64,000 nt of DNA from an uncultured Alistipes sp. Lineage in GTDB: Bacteria > Bacteroidota > Bacteroidia > Bacteroidales > UBA932. Under the pieces are notes generated by a model. That model had not been told where the DNA came from. It searched no databases and saw only the letters and a list, made by a program, of their open reading frames with translations. Shown piece by piece: positions 15,889-24,554 of the stretch. Within the stretch, counting starts at the first letter, position 1, and each line of letters begins with the position of its first letter. The stretch lies in the NCBI GenBank assembly GCA_945787505.1, contig CALZHC010000002.1, forward strand, positions 1 to 64,000, written 5' to 3'. The translations under genes and the position numbers were made by a program.

Positions 15889-18837
15889 CTATCTGTCCCA
15901 CTGTGATGACTGCTTGCGGTATGAAAGCAGGTCTGCCAATGCAGCAGCTTTTGCGTTGATTCTGAAACTCCACTGTTTCCATTGTCCCAGAGGAATCCAT
16001 GAAAAGGAGATTTGGAAACAATGCAGGTCGTATGTAGCACTAAGCTGGGTAGTGGTGATCTTCAAATTGGTAATATCAAAACCTGACTGCAGGTTAATAT
16101 GCAGGTCTTTGGTCAATCTCACCTGAGCTGTCAGTGAGAGAGTCTGGGTATGGTTATTCTTGACAATGAGCTGCTCGTTGGTGTACTGGTACTGTCGCGC
16201 GTAGTTATAACTATATGACAATGTCAAAGCCCAGGGGACGTTGGGGTTGAGGTAATATACCCATCCTCCAGGTATATATTCACCTGTCACAGGGTGATAA
16301 TATATCTTGGTGTAGTCTGTGGTTCCAATCTTTACACCCGATCCTGAGCCCATTCCGCCGCCGGAGCCTCTTCCGGAATCGTCAGGCCCGTTGTTCATGC
16401 CACGGCCTCCCATGCCTCCTCCACCGACCCCAGCTGATGAGTAGTTGTCACCTGAGCCTCCGTCATTTCCATAGCCCCTTCCTTCTCCTGAGATACTGAA
16501 GTCAGCTGAGATGCTCGCAGATGTGAGTCTGAAAAGATTGAACCCTCCCTGTTTAACAATGTTGAAAGTATTAATCTTCTTTCCCCTCTCATCTATAGCG
16601 TAAGGGTCAAGTGTCATCTTCGCGCTCAGCCCGATCTTCTCAAGGATATTGGTATTCATTGAGATTCCGATGTTGCTCATTTTGAGCGAGTCTGCCAGAA
16701 AATTATAGGAGCCGTTGATGTTGAGGTTATCTATCAGTTTGATCTTCTTGGTTCCCGTTCCTGTGGTATCCTTCTTATCTACTATCTTGGCTTCCAGATT
16801 GTTTCCTATAGTGAACGCCAATGCTGCGCTCTTTCCTTTTGATGGGGGCGTATTGATGCCACCTGCCCATTTGTTGTACTCGAGTGTCTTGTCGTTCCCG
16901 TGTATATCTGTGTAATTATAGACCACGTAACCATTGGCGACTGTCCCCATTTCTGGAGAGAAAGAGGCCGAGATGCTTGGTGATATCATGTGTCTTATTG
17001 CTTTAAGATTGCCTTTCTTAAAGTTGAAGATTCCATATATACGTGTACTCAATGAAGCACTTGCTGAAAAGGTCTGGGTAATACCGAAATCACCGAACAT
17101 GTCGCTGCGTACCTTCTCTATCTTATCTGTTTCCGGGTTATAGTATTGGTTCTGAGAACTGAAGTACCAGTTCATTCCATAGTTGACACTCGGGTTCAGA
17201 TTCAGGTACTTGAGAATGGTAAAACTCGGAAGCGATATATTGAAGGTGTGCTTCATGCCAGATTGCATCTTGTTCCAGAAGTCGGGAGTACCCCACTCTT
17301 TGGCCTTGAAGGAGATCTTGTTCTGGAAAGAGGTGTTGTAACTCATACCAAAATCTTCATACCATTTTGCCTTACCTACTCTGTTCTTTCGCTTGAAAGG
17401 GTAGAATTTATTGACATTGAATGTGATATTAGGAAGTGTAAATGAGTAGGAACTGTCTTTTGAGTTCTGGTTATGAAGGGCATTTACAGAGAGGCTGACT
17501 TTGCTCCACGTTTTGGAATATGATATTGATGATGAGATCTGGCTCTGCAGTGCCTCGTTGATGTCAGTAGAGTTGTATTTGTTGTTCGAGGGGCTGGAAA
17601 AATTCACAGATGCCTTGAACGATGTTCCCGGGTTTGCTTTTGAATCCTGGGCATGGTTCCATTTGATGCCGAAGTTGGTGGTCTGGAAAAAGTCACTGCT
17701 TCCCTTGTCACCTGTCTGGTCATTCGAGTAGGAGATGTCGAATGAGCCGTTGAATTTATACCGAAGCTTGTATCGGGATGTCAGTTTGGCATTCCATGAA
17801 CCTTTGGAATAGAAGCTACCTGTCACGGCAATGTCGAAATAGTCTCCCATTACAAAGTAGACTCCACCATCTTTTGCAAACAGACCTCTGGCCTCCTCCT
17901 CACCGAAAGTCGGAAACAGGATACCGGTGGCTCTGTCAGGCCTTTTGGGTACAAAACCAAATGGAATCGCTATCATCGGAAGCGGCACATCTTCAAGTAC
18001 CAGCCAGGCTGGACCGAATACTGTCTTCTGCTTTGGCTGTGTCTCTACTTTTGCCACACTCATCTTAAGATAGTAGTGCGGGTGCTCACAGTCGCATACA
18101 GTGTATTTTCCTCCTGAGATGTTTATTGACTTGTCCGGCATCATGTTAAGGTTGTCACCTCTCATGATACCGTCCTTTTCCTGAGAGAGCATGTTCTTGA
18201 TGGTGGCCTTGTTGGTTTTGAAGTTGTAGAAGACATTGTCCATCTGGTATGTCATTCCGCCCTGTTTCATGACAGGTTTCCCTTTGACATTTCCTAAAGT
18301 ATCGGCTACACCTGCTGCGTAGACCACCTGCTTGTCTACATCGTACTGCATGTAGTCAGCGGTGAGTTCCATGTCTCCATATTTGACTGTCACATTACCA
18401 TAGTAGTACAAAATTCTGTGCCCGTTGGTGAAATCCTCTACAGTCGAGTCCTTGGCTGCTGTAAATGCCGGAAAGTCAACCATCGATTTTGGTCTGGGCC
18501 TCTTGAGTGTATCTGCAACGGATAGTGAGTCTGTCATTAGTGAATCAGGGGCAGTAGAATTTACGAACAGGGAATCTGCACGCAGGGAATCTGCAAACTG
18601 AGGACCGACACGGAGCGAGTCTGCAATATGTGAACCGGCCTGAAGTGAGTCGTGAGGGAGCAAATCTACACTCAAGGAGTCAGGATTCACACGCAACGGA
18701 GATCTTGACATTCTCACCCCGGTAAATGACGAAGAATCCCTTCTCGTCTGCTCTTGTGCTTTGAGGCTCAGTGAAAAGGAACATATTGACAATACTAATG
18801 TGATTATCCTTATGATTGATCTTTCAGAAATGGTCAT
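15889..18837 (-). CDS. lptD: LPS-assembly outer-membrane protein LptD, Bacteroidota type
   Basis: Outer-membrane barrel that inserts lipopolysaccharide. The ATG at 18837 gives 982 residues with a signal peptide (about 1-28, SLKAQEQ). Residues 53-105 carry DSL triplets at 53, 63, 73, 83, 88, 98 and 103, a clear 5/10-residue period. The OstA-like periplasmic domain follows (YGNVTVKYGDMELTADYM), then a long beta-barrel region with many aromatic alternating strands. A Gly-rich loop (about 815-860, runs such as GGGMGGRGMN) interrupts the barrel. Assignment rests on overall organisation; the E. coli sequence is quite different. Confidence 0.85.
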   Translation of the reverse strand: MTISERSIIRIITLVLSICSFSLSLKAQEQTRRDSSSFTGVRMSRSPLRVNPDSLSVDLLPHDSLQAGSHIADSLRVGPQFADSLRADSLFVNSTAPDSLMTDSLSVADTLKRPRPKSMVDFPAFTAAKDSTVEDFTNGHRILYYYGNVTVKYGDMELTADYMQYDVDKQVVYAAGVADTLGNVKGKPVMKQGGMTYQMDNVFYNFKTNKATIKNMLSQEKDGIMRGDNLNMMPDKSINISGGKYTVCDCEHPHYYLKMSVAKVETQPKQKTVFGPAWLVLEDVPLPMIAIPFGFVPKRPDRATGILFPTFGEEEARGLFAKDGGVYFVMGDYFDIAVTGSFYSKGSWNAKLTSRYKLRYKFNGSFDISYSNDQTGDKGSSDFFQTTNFGIKWNHAQDSKANPGTSFKASVNFSSPSNNKYNSTDINEALQSQISSSISYSKTWSKVSLSVNALHNQNSKDSSYSFTLPNITFNVNKFYPFKRKNRVGKAKWYEDFGMSYNTSFQNKISFKAKEWGTPDFWNKMQSGMKHTFNISLPSFTILKYLNLNPSVNYGMNWYFSSQNQYYNPETDKIEKVRSDMFGDFGITQTFSASASLSTRIYGIFNFKKGNLKAIRHMISPSISASFSPEMGTVANGYVVYNYTDIHGNDKTLEYNKWAGGINTPPSKGKSAALAFTIGNNLEAKIVDKKDTTGTGTKKIKLIDNLNINGSYNFLADSLKMSNIGISMNTNILEKIGLSAKMTLDPYAIDERGKKINTFNIVKQGGFNLFRLTSASISADFSISGEGRGYGNDGGSGDNYSSAGVGGGGMGGRGMNNGPDDSGRGSGGGMGSGSGVKIGTTDYTKIYYHPVTGEYIPGGWVYYLNPNVPWALTLSYSYNYARQYQYTNEQLIVKNNHTQTLSLTAQVRLTKDLHINLQSGFDITNLKITTTQLSATYDLHCFQISFSWIPLGQWKQWSFRINAKAAALADLLSYRKQSSQWDR

Positions 18838-18874
18838 CAACGATTAAATCAACTTTGATTTAAAGAATCGACGA

Positions 18875-18905
18875 CAAATATACTCTTTTTTGAACTGATA
18901 CCAAA
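18875..18905 (-). promoter_or_regulatory. promoter of lptD-ridA-rho
   Basis: Minus strand: TTTG at 18905-18902, 19 bp, TATATTTG at 18882-18875, followed by about 35 bases of leader before the lptD ATG. The boxes interleave with those of the divergent amidase promoter: each promoter's -33 box lies within the other's territory. Confidence 0.65.
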
Positions 18906-18920
18906 CTTTTATTAATTTTG
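18889..18920 (+). promoter_or_regulatory. promoter of the amidase-MCE-dnaA run
   Basis: TTTG at 18889-18892, 20 bp, TAATTTTG at 18913-18920. The first ATG of the amidase is at 18930, so the leader should be only a few bases long. RNA polymerase cannot occupy this site and the lptD promoter at once. Confidence 0.65.
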
Positions 18921-18929
18921 CGGTCATAA

Positions 18930-19982
18930 ATGATGAAAAAATTTTACAAAATAGGCTTTCTAGCTATTCTGGCCGTTATTCTGTTTCCAATTCAACTCCA
19001 TGCCCAACAGAGCAGGATGTTGGAACTGGGTACTGTCGTTATAGATGCCGGTCATGGTGGAAAAGATCCTGGGGCTATAAGTGGATCTGTCAAGGAGAAG
19101 GACATAACTCTTTCTGTGGCAAAGAGATTGGGAGCTCTTATTAATGAAAAGTACCCAAATGTCAAGATAATCTACACACGTTCAGGAGATACATTTGTGG
19201 AACTGAAAAAGAGAGCGGAGATAGCTAATAAGAACAATGCAGACCTGTTTATATCCATACATGTGAACTCTGCGAAAAACAGATCGGCCAACGGTAGTGA
19301 AACATTCGTCATGGGTTCTGAAAAGAGCAGCTCCAATTTCGAGGTATGTCAGTTGGAAAACAGTGTGATTACTCTGGAGGAGGATTACTCTTCTAATTAT
19401 TCGGGTTTTGACCCTTCGAATCCGGAGTCTTATATTATCTTCTCTCTGCTTCAGAATTCACATCTGGAACAGAGTCTGATGTTTGCACAGCTGGTTCAGA
19501 ATAATGCAGCCAAAGGTCCAATAGCTTATGGAAGGGGTGTAAAACAGGCTAATTTTCTGGTCCTTTGGATGTGTACTATGCCTGCCGTACTTGTCGAGTT
19601 AGGCTTTATTTCGAACAAAAATGACTTTCAGATTTTAAGTAACAAAAAACATCAGCAGAAGATGGCAGAGAACATTTTTAACGCATTCTGCAAGTATAAG
19701 AAAAATTATGATAAAGAATATATTCTTCCTGCTTCAGAATCAGTAGAATCCAAAGAGCCGGCATGTGTTAAGGAGGATAGATTCGGAATTCAGATTTTTG
19801 TTAGCTCCAAGTCATTGCCAAAAGGCTCATCCAAGTTCAAGGGATATGACTGCAATTTTATTAAGACTTCAAAAGGATTATACAAATATTATATAGGTGG
19901 ATTCTCTTCCAAGGAGGAAGCAGCAAAGAAATTGCCAGCGGTCAGGAAGAGTTTCCCGGATGCTTTTATTATAGAGTTATGA
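18930..19982 (+). CDS. N-acetylmuramoyl-L-alanine amidase with C-terminal SPOR domain
   Basis: Cleaves the amide bond between MurNAc and the stem peptide. 350 residues; ATG at 18930 or the next codon at 18933. Signal peptide about 1-25 (LFPIQLHAQ). The Amidase_3 domain shows zinc-site motifs VVIDAGHGGKDPG, ISIHVNSA and the catalytic region VELGFISNKND. A SPOR-like domain (about 270-350: FGIQIFVSS, YYIGGFSSKEEA) would bind denuded glycan at the division septum. It overlaps the MCE gene by 4 bp, so the two are translationally coupled. Confidence 0.93.
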   Translation: MMKKFYKIGFLAILAVILFPIQLHAQQSRMLELGTVVIDAGHGGKDPGAISGSVKEKDITLSVAKRLGALINEKYPNVKIIYTRSGDTFVELKKRAEIANKNNADLFISIHVNSAKNRSANGSETFVMGSEKSSSNFEVCQLENSVITLEEDYSSNYSGFDPSNPESYIIFSLLQNSHLEQSLMFAQLVQNNAAKGPIAYGRGVKQANFLVLWMCTMPAVLVELGFISNKNDFQILSNKKHQQKMAENIFNAFCKYKKNYDKEYILPASESVESKEPACVKEDRFGIQIFVSSKSLPKGSSKFKGYDCNFIKTSKGLYKYYIGGFSSKEEAAKKLPAVRKSFPDAFIIEL

Positions 19983-20890
19983 AAATAAGAAAGGAAGTTA
20001 AGGTCGGGCTGTTTGCCTTGATTGTATTGGTAGTAACATTTTTTACGGTGGATTTTCTTAAAGGCAGAGATATCTTTTCTTCTAACAAGGAAGTCGTGAC
20101 CTTTATCGAATCTGTGGACGGATTGGCACCATCTACCATCCTGACTCTTCAGGGATACCGGATAGGGGAGGTCTCTTCTATAGAGTATGACAATGATACC
20201 CGTATGTACGAGATGGTAATCTCAATGTCTAATAAATACAAAATCCCTTCGGATTCGCGATTCGAGGTTTATGGTATTGATATACTTGGCTCAAAGGGGG
20301 TTAGGGTAGTTTTAGGTAATTCTTCTAATCAGGTCAATTCTGGTGATACTCTTGCTATCTCTGTGGTTCCTGATCTGATCTCTTCTATTGTTGGAGAGAT
20401 AGGGCCTACCAAACAGCTTGTCGATTCCTTGCTTACTGCCATGAATCAGACTGTTTCATCTATAAATATGATTCTTGACGAAGAGTCTGTAGCATCAGTG
20501 CGCAAGATTGTCAGTGATGTCTCTATTGCAGTCAAAGATATTTCCATGATAGCTGCTTCTCTTAAGGGGGCTGTCCCCAATGTGGAATCCTTGATATCAA
20601 ATCTGGATACTCTCACCTCGTCGTTAGTGAGAGCCTCGTCGTCACTTGAGGGGGTTACTGCCAATGCTCAGGATATTACTCTTGCTGTTAAAGAGTCCGG
20701 AATTACCGAAGCTGTGACGTCACTGAAGGAACTGCTGTCGAAAATTCAAGATCCGGGCTCCTCTGTGGGCAAGTTGCTGACTACAGATTCTCTGTATAAT
20801 TCAATACATTCACTATCAGTAGATTTGGATTCTTTGGTAAAGAAAATAGAAGAAAATCCTCGTAAGTATATAAAAATTTCTGTATTCTGA
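19979..20890 (+). CDS. MCE/MlaD family lipid-transport protein
   Basis: Substrate-binding subunit of a Mla-type ABC lipid transporter between the two membranes. 303 residues: one N-terminal TM helix (about 9-26), the MCE domain (about 38-115, with SVDGLAPSTILTLQGYRIG and DILGSKGVRV), then a long helical, Ser-rich tail (about 130-300). The ABC ATPase and permease partners are not in this window. The 4-bp overlap with the amidase gene ties envelope lipid transport to cell-wall cleavage. Confidence 0.9.
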   Translation: MKIRKEVKVGLFALIVLVVTFFTVDFLKGRDIFSSNKEVVTFIESVDGLAPSTILTLQGYRIGEVSSIEYDNDTRMYEMVISMSNKYKIPSDSRFEVYGIDILGSKGVRVVLGNSSNQVNSGDTLAISVVPDLISSIVGEIGPTKQLVDSLLTAMNQTVSSINMILDEESVASVRKIVSDVSIAVKDISMIAASLKGAVPNVESLISNLDTLTSSLVRASSSLEGVTANAQDITLAVKESGITEAVTSLKELLSKIQDPGSSVGKLLTTDSLYNSIHSLSVDLDSLVKKIEENPRKYIKISVF

Positions 20891-21022
20891 AACACTTTGA
20901 AGAAAAAAATTTTTTTGAAAAATACACAGTGTTGTTTTTCAGAGGATTCTAATTTTTGCGCTTTTTTTTATTTTTTTTAATCAAAAATTTTTTAGACTTT
21001 TGTCATCCAACCTACGGAGAAA

Positions 21023-22426
21023 TTGGAACAGTTGAATCATATAGAAGTCTGGAAGAAGTGTCTCGCGATTATAAGGGACAATGTCAATCCGGGAAGTTTC
21101 CGCACATGGTTTGAACCCATTGAGGCGAAGGAACTCCTGGAGGGGGTTCTTACTATATCTGTTCCAAGCGAATATTTCCCTGAATACATTGAAGAGCACT
21201 TCATTGATACACTGAGTATGGCTCTTCGGGAGGTGATCGGTCCCAAAGCAAGACTTGTCTATGATGTTCCAGCCTCTAAAGGTAATAACGGTGCCGGAGT
21301 GATTGTGAAATCCGATTCGGATACTGTGATGCCGAAGTCTTCCAAGGATAAAGATAATGGAGGTTACACTCTACCTCAGGCCAGAAAGATTAGCATAGAC
21401 CCTAATCTGAACTACAATTACTCTTTCGATAATTTCGTTGAAGGGGATTGTAATCGTCTTGCCAGGGCTGCCGGCGTGGAAATATCTAAGAATCCGGGGC
21501 ACAATGCTTTCAACCCTCTGTTTATCTATGGCGGTCCCGGTATGGGAAAGACTCACCTGATTCAGGCTGTTGGTATTGCAGTCAAAGAGAAATATCAGGA
21601 CAAGACCGTGTTGTATGTTACTGCAAGCAGATTTCAGACTCACTATGTCGATTCTGTAATAAGTAACAAACTTACCGAGTTCCTCCACTATTATCAGTCT
21701 ACAGATGTCTTGATTATCGACGATGTGCAGGAATTTGCCCAGAAACAGGGTACACAGAAGGCATTTTTCCAGATTTTCAACTACCTCCATCAGTTAGGCA
21801 AGCAGTTGGTACTATCGTGCGATAAGGCTCCCTCTGAACTAAAAGGTCTTGAGCAACGTCTTCTTTCACGTTTCAAATGGGGGCTTACCACTGAACTTAC
21901 AGCGCCTGATTTCAAGACCAGAGTGGCGATTCTCAAGATGAAGGCCGCAAAGGAGGGCCTTGAGGTCGACGATAGCATTATTAATTACATAGCACAGAAC
22001 GTTACCTCTAATGTGAGGGAACTTGAAGGTACTCTTATCTCGCTTATCGCTAACTCCAAACTTACCGATAAGGAGCTTACTTTGGATCTGGCACGCGAAT
22101 CTATCGACAGAATCGTTTCCAATACCCGACATGAGGTCACTCTTGATAATATTCAAGATGCGGTGTGTGACTATTTTGATATCACACGAGATAAACTGAT
22201 TTCTAAGAGCCGTAAGAGGGATATCGTACAGGCACGCCAGATTGCAATGTATCTTTGCAGAAGCTTGACATCTTCATCTCTTGATCTTATCGGCACTCAT
22301 TTAGGTGGTAAGGATCACGCCACCGTCCTATATGCCTGCAAGACCATCGGAGATCTTTTGACTACCGATAGGTCGTTCAAGCAGTATATATCGGACATAG
22401 AAAAGATAATCTATTCAAACATATAA
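21023..22426 (+). CDS. dnaA: chromosomal replication initiator DnaA
   Basis: Binds DnaA boxes and opens oriC. 467 residues from a TTG start preceded by GGAG at suitable distance; no ATG is available in frame near the N-terminus, so TTG is the best start. Domain I begins LNHIEVWKKCLAIIRDNV. The AAA+ domain has Walker A GGPGMGKTH and Walker B VLIIDDVQ. Domain IV carries the DnaA-box helix-turn-helix signature (LGGKDHATVLYACKTI). The 132-bp gap before it is very A/T-rich, but I find no TTATCCACA-type boxes there, so oriC is not obviously adjacent. Confidence 0.97.
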   Translation: MEQLNHIEVWKKCLAIIRDNVNPGSFRTWFEPIEAKELLEGVLTISVPSEYFPEYIEEHFIDTLSMALREVIGPKARLVYDVPASKGNNGAGVIVKSDSDTVMPKSSKDKDNGGYTLPQARKISIDPNLNYNYSFDNFVEGDCNRLARAAGVEISKNPGHNAFNPLFIYGGPGMGKTHLIQAVGIAVKEKYQDKTVLYVTASRFQTHYVDSVISNKLTEFLHYYQSTDVLIIDDVQEFAQKQGTQKAFFQIFNYLHQLGKQLVLSCDKAPSELKGLEQRLLSRFKWGLTTELTAPDFKTRVAILKMKAAKEGLEVDDSIINYIAQNVTSNVRELEGTLISLIANSKLTDKELTLDLARESIDRIVSNTRHEVTLDNIQDAVCDYFDITRDKLISKSRKRDIVQARQIAMYLCRSLTSSSLDLIGTHLGGKDHATVLYACKTIGDLLTTDRSFKQYISDIEKIIYSNI

Positions 22427-22436
22427 CATTAACACT

Positions 22437-23873
22437 ATGACTTCTGAAAAAGTATTAGACCATTTTTACGAGATACTTCGTATACCTCGTGAATCTGGCC
22501 ATGAAGAGCACATTATAGCATATCTTCAGGATTTTGCACGCAAACGTAATCTTGAATGCAAGACAGATGAAGCAGGTAATGTTCTCATTACTGCTCCTGC
22601 AACTCCCGGTATGGAGAATGCTCCCGTGGTAATTCTCCAGAGCCACTCCGACATGGTTTGTGAAAAGAATGCCGGAGTTGACCACGATTTTGCAAAGGAT
22701 CCTATCAAGGCAGTCATCGAGGATGGATGGCTGATTGCCAAGGATACCACTCTTGGAGCTGACTGCGGTATTGGAATAGCAGCTCAGCTTGCTGTTTTAG
22801 AAGACAAAGAGCTTCCCCATGGAAAGATCGAATGCCTCTTCACTACATCTGAGGAGACAGGTCTTGACGGGGCATTTGCTCTGAAGGAGGATTTTTTGAC
22901 AGGTTCTATTCTTCTGAACCTTGACTCGGAAGATGAGGGTGAACTTTTCATTGGATGTGCCGGAGGTATAGATACCACAGCGAAATTTACATATTCACCT
23001 ATTGAAGTTCCCTCCGGAATGAGGTTTGTGAAGGTTGGCTTCAATGGCGCTTTAGGAGGACATAGTGGTGACGATATAAACAAGGGCCGTTCTAATGCTG
23101 TTCAGTCACTTGCAAGACTTCTCTACAGAGTATTCAAGGATATTGAGTGCTTCCTCTGCTCTATAGATGGTGGAAACAAACGCAACGCCATCGCCAGAGA
23201 GGCCTATGCAGTTATTGCTTTTGACCCCTGTCAGTATGAGAGGGTCAGGGAAACTGCAATTCTTTTAGAGAAGGAACTTAAGGATGAATACTCGATTACG
23301 GATCCGGACATAGCACTTATTTTCGAAGATGCACAGCCATGTGCAAGCGCTATTGACCACAAATGCGCCCACTCGCTCATAGCTCTTTTGAACAGCATGC
23401 CTCATGGTGTGCTTGCAATGAGCGCAGAGGTTCCCGGTCTTGTAGAGACTTCTAGTAACCTTGCATCCGTAAAGATGCTTCAGGACAATATCATCAGAAT
23501 TGGAACCAGTCAGAGAAGCTCTACCAACAGTGCAAGACGCCATGCTGCTGAAAAGGTCGAGGCTGCGTGCCTTGTAGCCGGAGCTACCGTAACCCACGAA
23601 TCAGAGTATCCTGGTTGGAAACCCTCTCTCAAGTCACATATTCTCGAGGTGACAAAGGCTTCATATAAAAAGTTGTTCGGAAACGAACCCATAGTAAGAG
23701 CAATCCACGCAGGTCTTGAATGTGGTCTCTTCCTTGACAAGTATCCTTCACTTGATATGATCTCTTTCGGTCCCACTCTTCGCGGTGTGCATGCCCCTGG
23801 TGAAAGGCTTGATTTGGCATCCCTCGACAAATTCGTTCTTCTGCTTGAAGATGTAATCAAAGAGTGTAAATAG
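22437..23873 (+). CDS. pepD: aminoacyl-histidine dipeptidase (PepD, M20C)
   Basis: Cytosolic zinc dipeptidase with preference for Xaa-His, such as beta-Ala-His. 478 residues, close to E. coli PepD (485). Metal-binding motifs: LQSHSDMVCEKN, TLGADCGIGIA, TSEETGLDGAF, LNLDSEDEGELFIGCAGG and GPTLRGVHAPGERL near the C-terminus. It lies 10 bp after dnaA and 8 bp before rpe, so it is probably co-transcribed. Confidence 0.94.
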   Translation: MTSEKVLDHFYEILRIPRESGHEEHIIAYLQDFARKRNLECKTDEAGNVLITAPATPGMENAPVVILQSHSDMVCEKNAGVDHDFAKDPIKAVIEDGWLIAKDTTLGADCGIGIAAQLAVLEDKELPHGKIECLFTTSEETGLDGAFALKEDFLTGSILLNLDSEDEGELFIGCAGGIDTTAKFTYSPIEVPSGMRFVKVGFNGALGGHSGDDINKGRSNAVQSLARLLYRVFKDIECFLCSIDGGNKRNAIAREAYAVIAFDPCQYERVRETAILLEKELKDEYSITDPDIALIFEDAQPCASAIDHKCAHSLIALLNSMPHGVLAMSAEVPGLVETSSNLASVKMLQDNIIRIGTSQRSSTNSARRHAAEKVEAACLVAGATVTHESEYPGWKPSLKSHILEVTKASYKKLFGNEPIVRAIHAGLECGLFLDKYPSLDMISFGPTLRGVHAPGERLDLASLDKFVLLLEDVIKECK

Positions 23874-23881
23874 AGTGCGTC

Positions 23882-24526
23882 ATGATACTTTCTCCTTCTA
23901 TTCTTGCCGGTGACTTTACCCGTTTGGGCAGCACTATTCAGATGCTCAATGACTCAGAGGCAGACTGGATTCACTTAGATGTGATGGATGGTCTTTTCGT
24001 TCCCAATATCTCTTTCGGCTTCCCGGTTATCAAGAATATCTCCGGAATTGCGCGCAAACCTCTTGATGCCCATCTGATGATAGTGGATCCGGACCGTTAT
24101 GTGGCGGAACTTGCATCTATGGGCGTCGAATATGTCAGTGTCCACTATGAAGCCTGCAACCATCTCCACAGATCTCTTCAGAATATCCGTTCACATGGTA
24201 TGAAGGCGGGGGTTGCACTCAATCCTCATACGCCGGCGAGCGTGCTCGAGTATATCTTGGAGTATGCCGATTTTGTGCTGGTGATGTCTGTTAATCCTGG
24301 CTTCGGAGGACAGTCTTTCATAGAGAGTTCACTTCGCAAAATTGCTGAAATTAAGGCAATGATAGTTTCAAAGGGGCTTTCTACCCTGATTCAGGTGGAT
24401 GGGGGTGTAAATCTCAAAAATGCCGGTGCCCTGAAAGAGGCCGGTGCCGATTCTATCGTTGTGGGCAGTGCTATCACATCTGCAGAGGATCCTGCGGCTG
24501 TGATCTCCGCTCTTAAAAGAATATAA
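23882..24526 (+). CDS. rpe: ribulose-phosphate 3-epimerase
   Basis: Interconverts ribulose 5-phosphate and xylulose 5-phosphate in the pentose phosphate pathway. 214 residues, standard length. TIM-barrel signatures: SPSILAGDF, HLDVMDGLFVPNISFG, DAHLMI, VMSVNPGFGGQSFI and IQVDGGV, which carry the metal-binding and catalytic residues. Part of the dnaA-pepD-rpe-transporter run. Confidence 0.97.
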   Translation: MILSPSILAGDFTRLGSTIQMLNDSEADWIHLDVMDGLFVPNISFGFPVIKNISGIARKPLDAHLMIVDPDRYVAELASMGVEYVSVHYEACNHLHRSLQNIRSHGMKAGVALNPHTPASVLEYILEYADFVLVMSVNPGFGGQSFIESSLRKIAEIKAMIVSKGLSTLIQVDGGVNLKNAGALKEAGADSIVVGSAITSAEDPAAVISALKRI

Positions 24527-24554
24527 TTATCAAACCTATTGAATAAACTTGCTC

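Noticed and set aside
18510-18690. CRISPR-like periodic repeats
   Set aside because: They are the coding repeats for DSL in lptD, in frame, with no identical repeat-spacer pattern.
20891-21022. A/T-rich gap before dnaA as replication origin
   Set aside because: No TTATCCACA-like boxes or repeated 13-mers seen; A/T richness alone is not enough.
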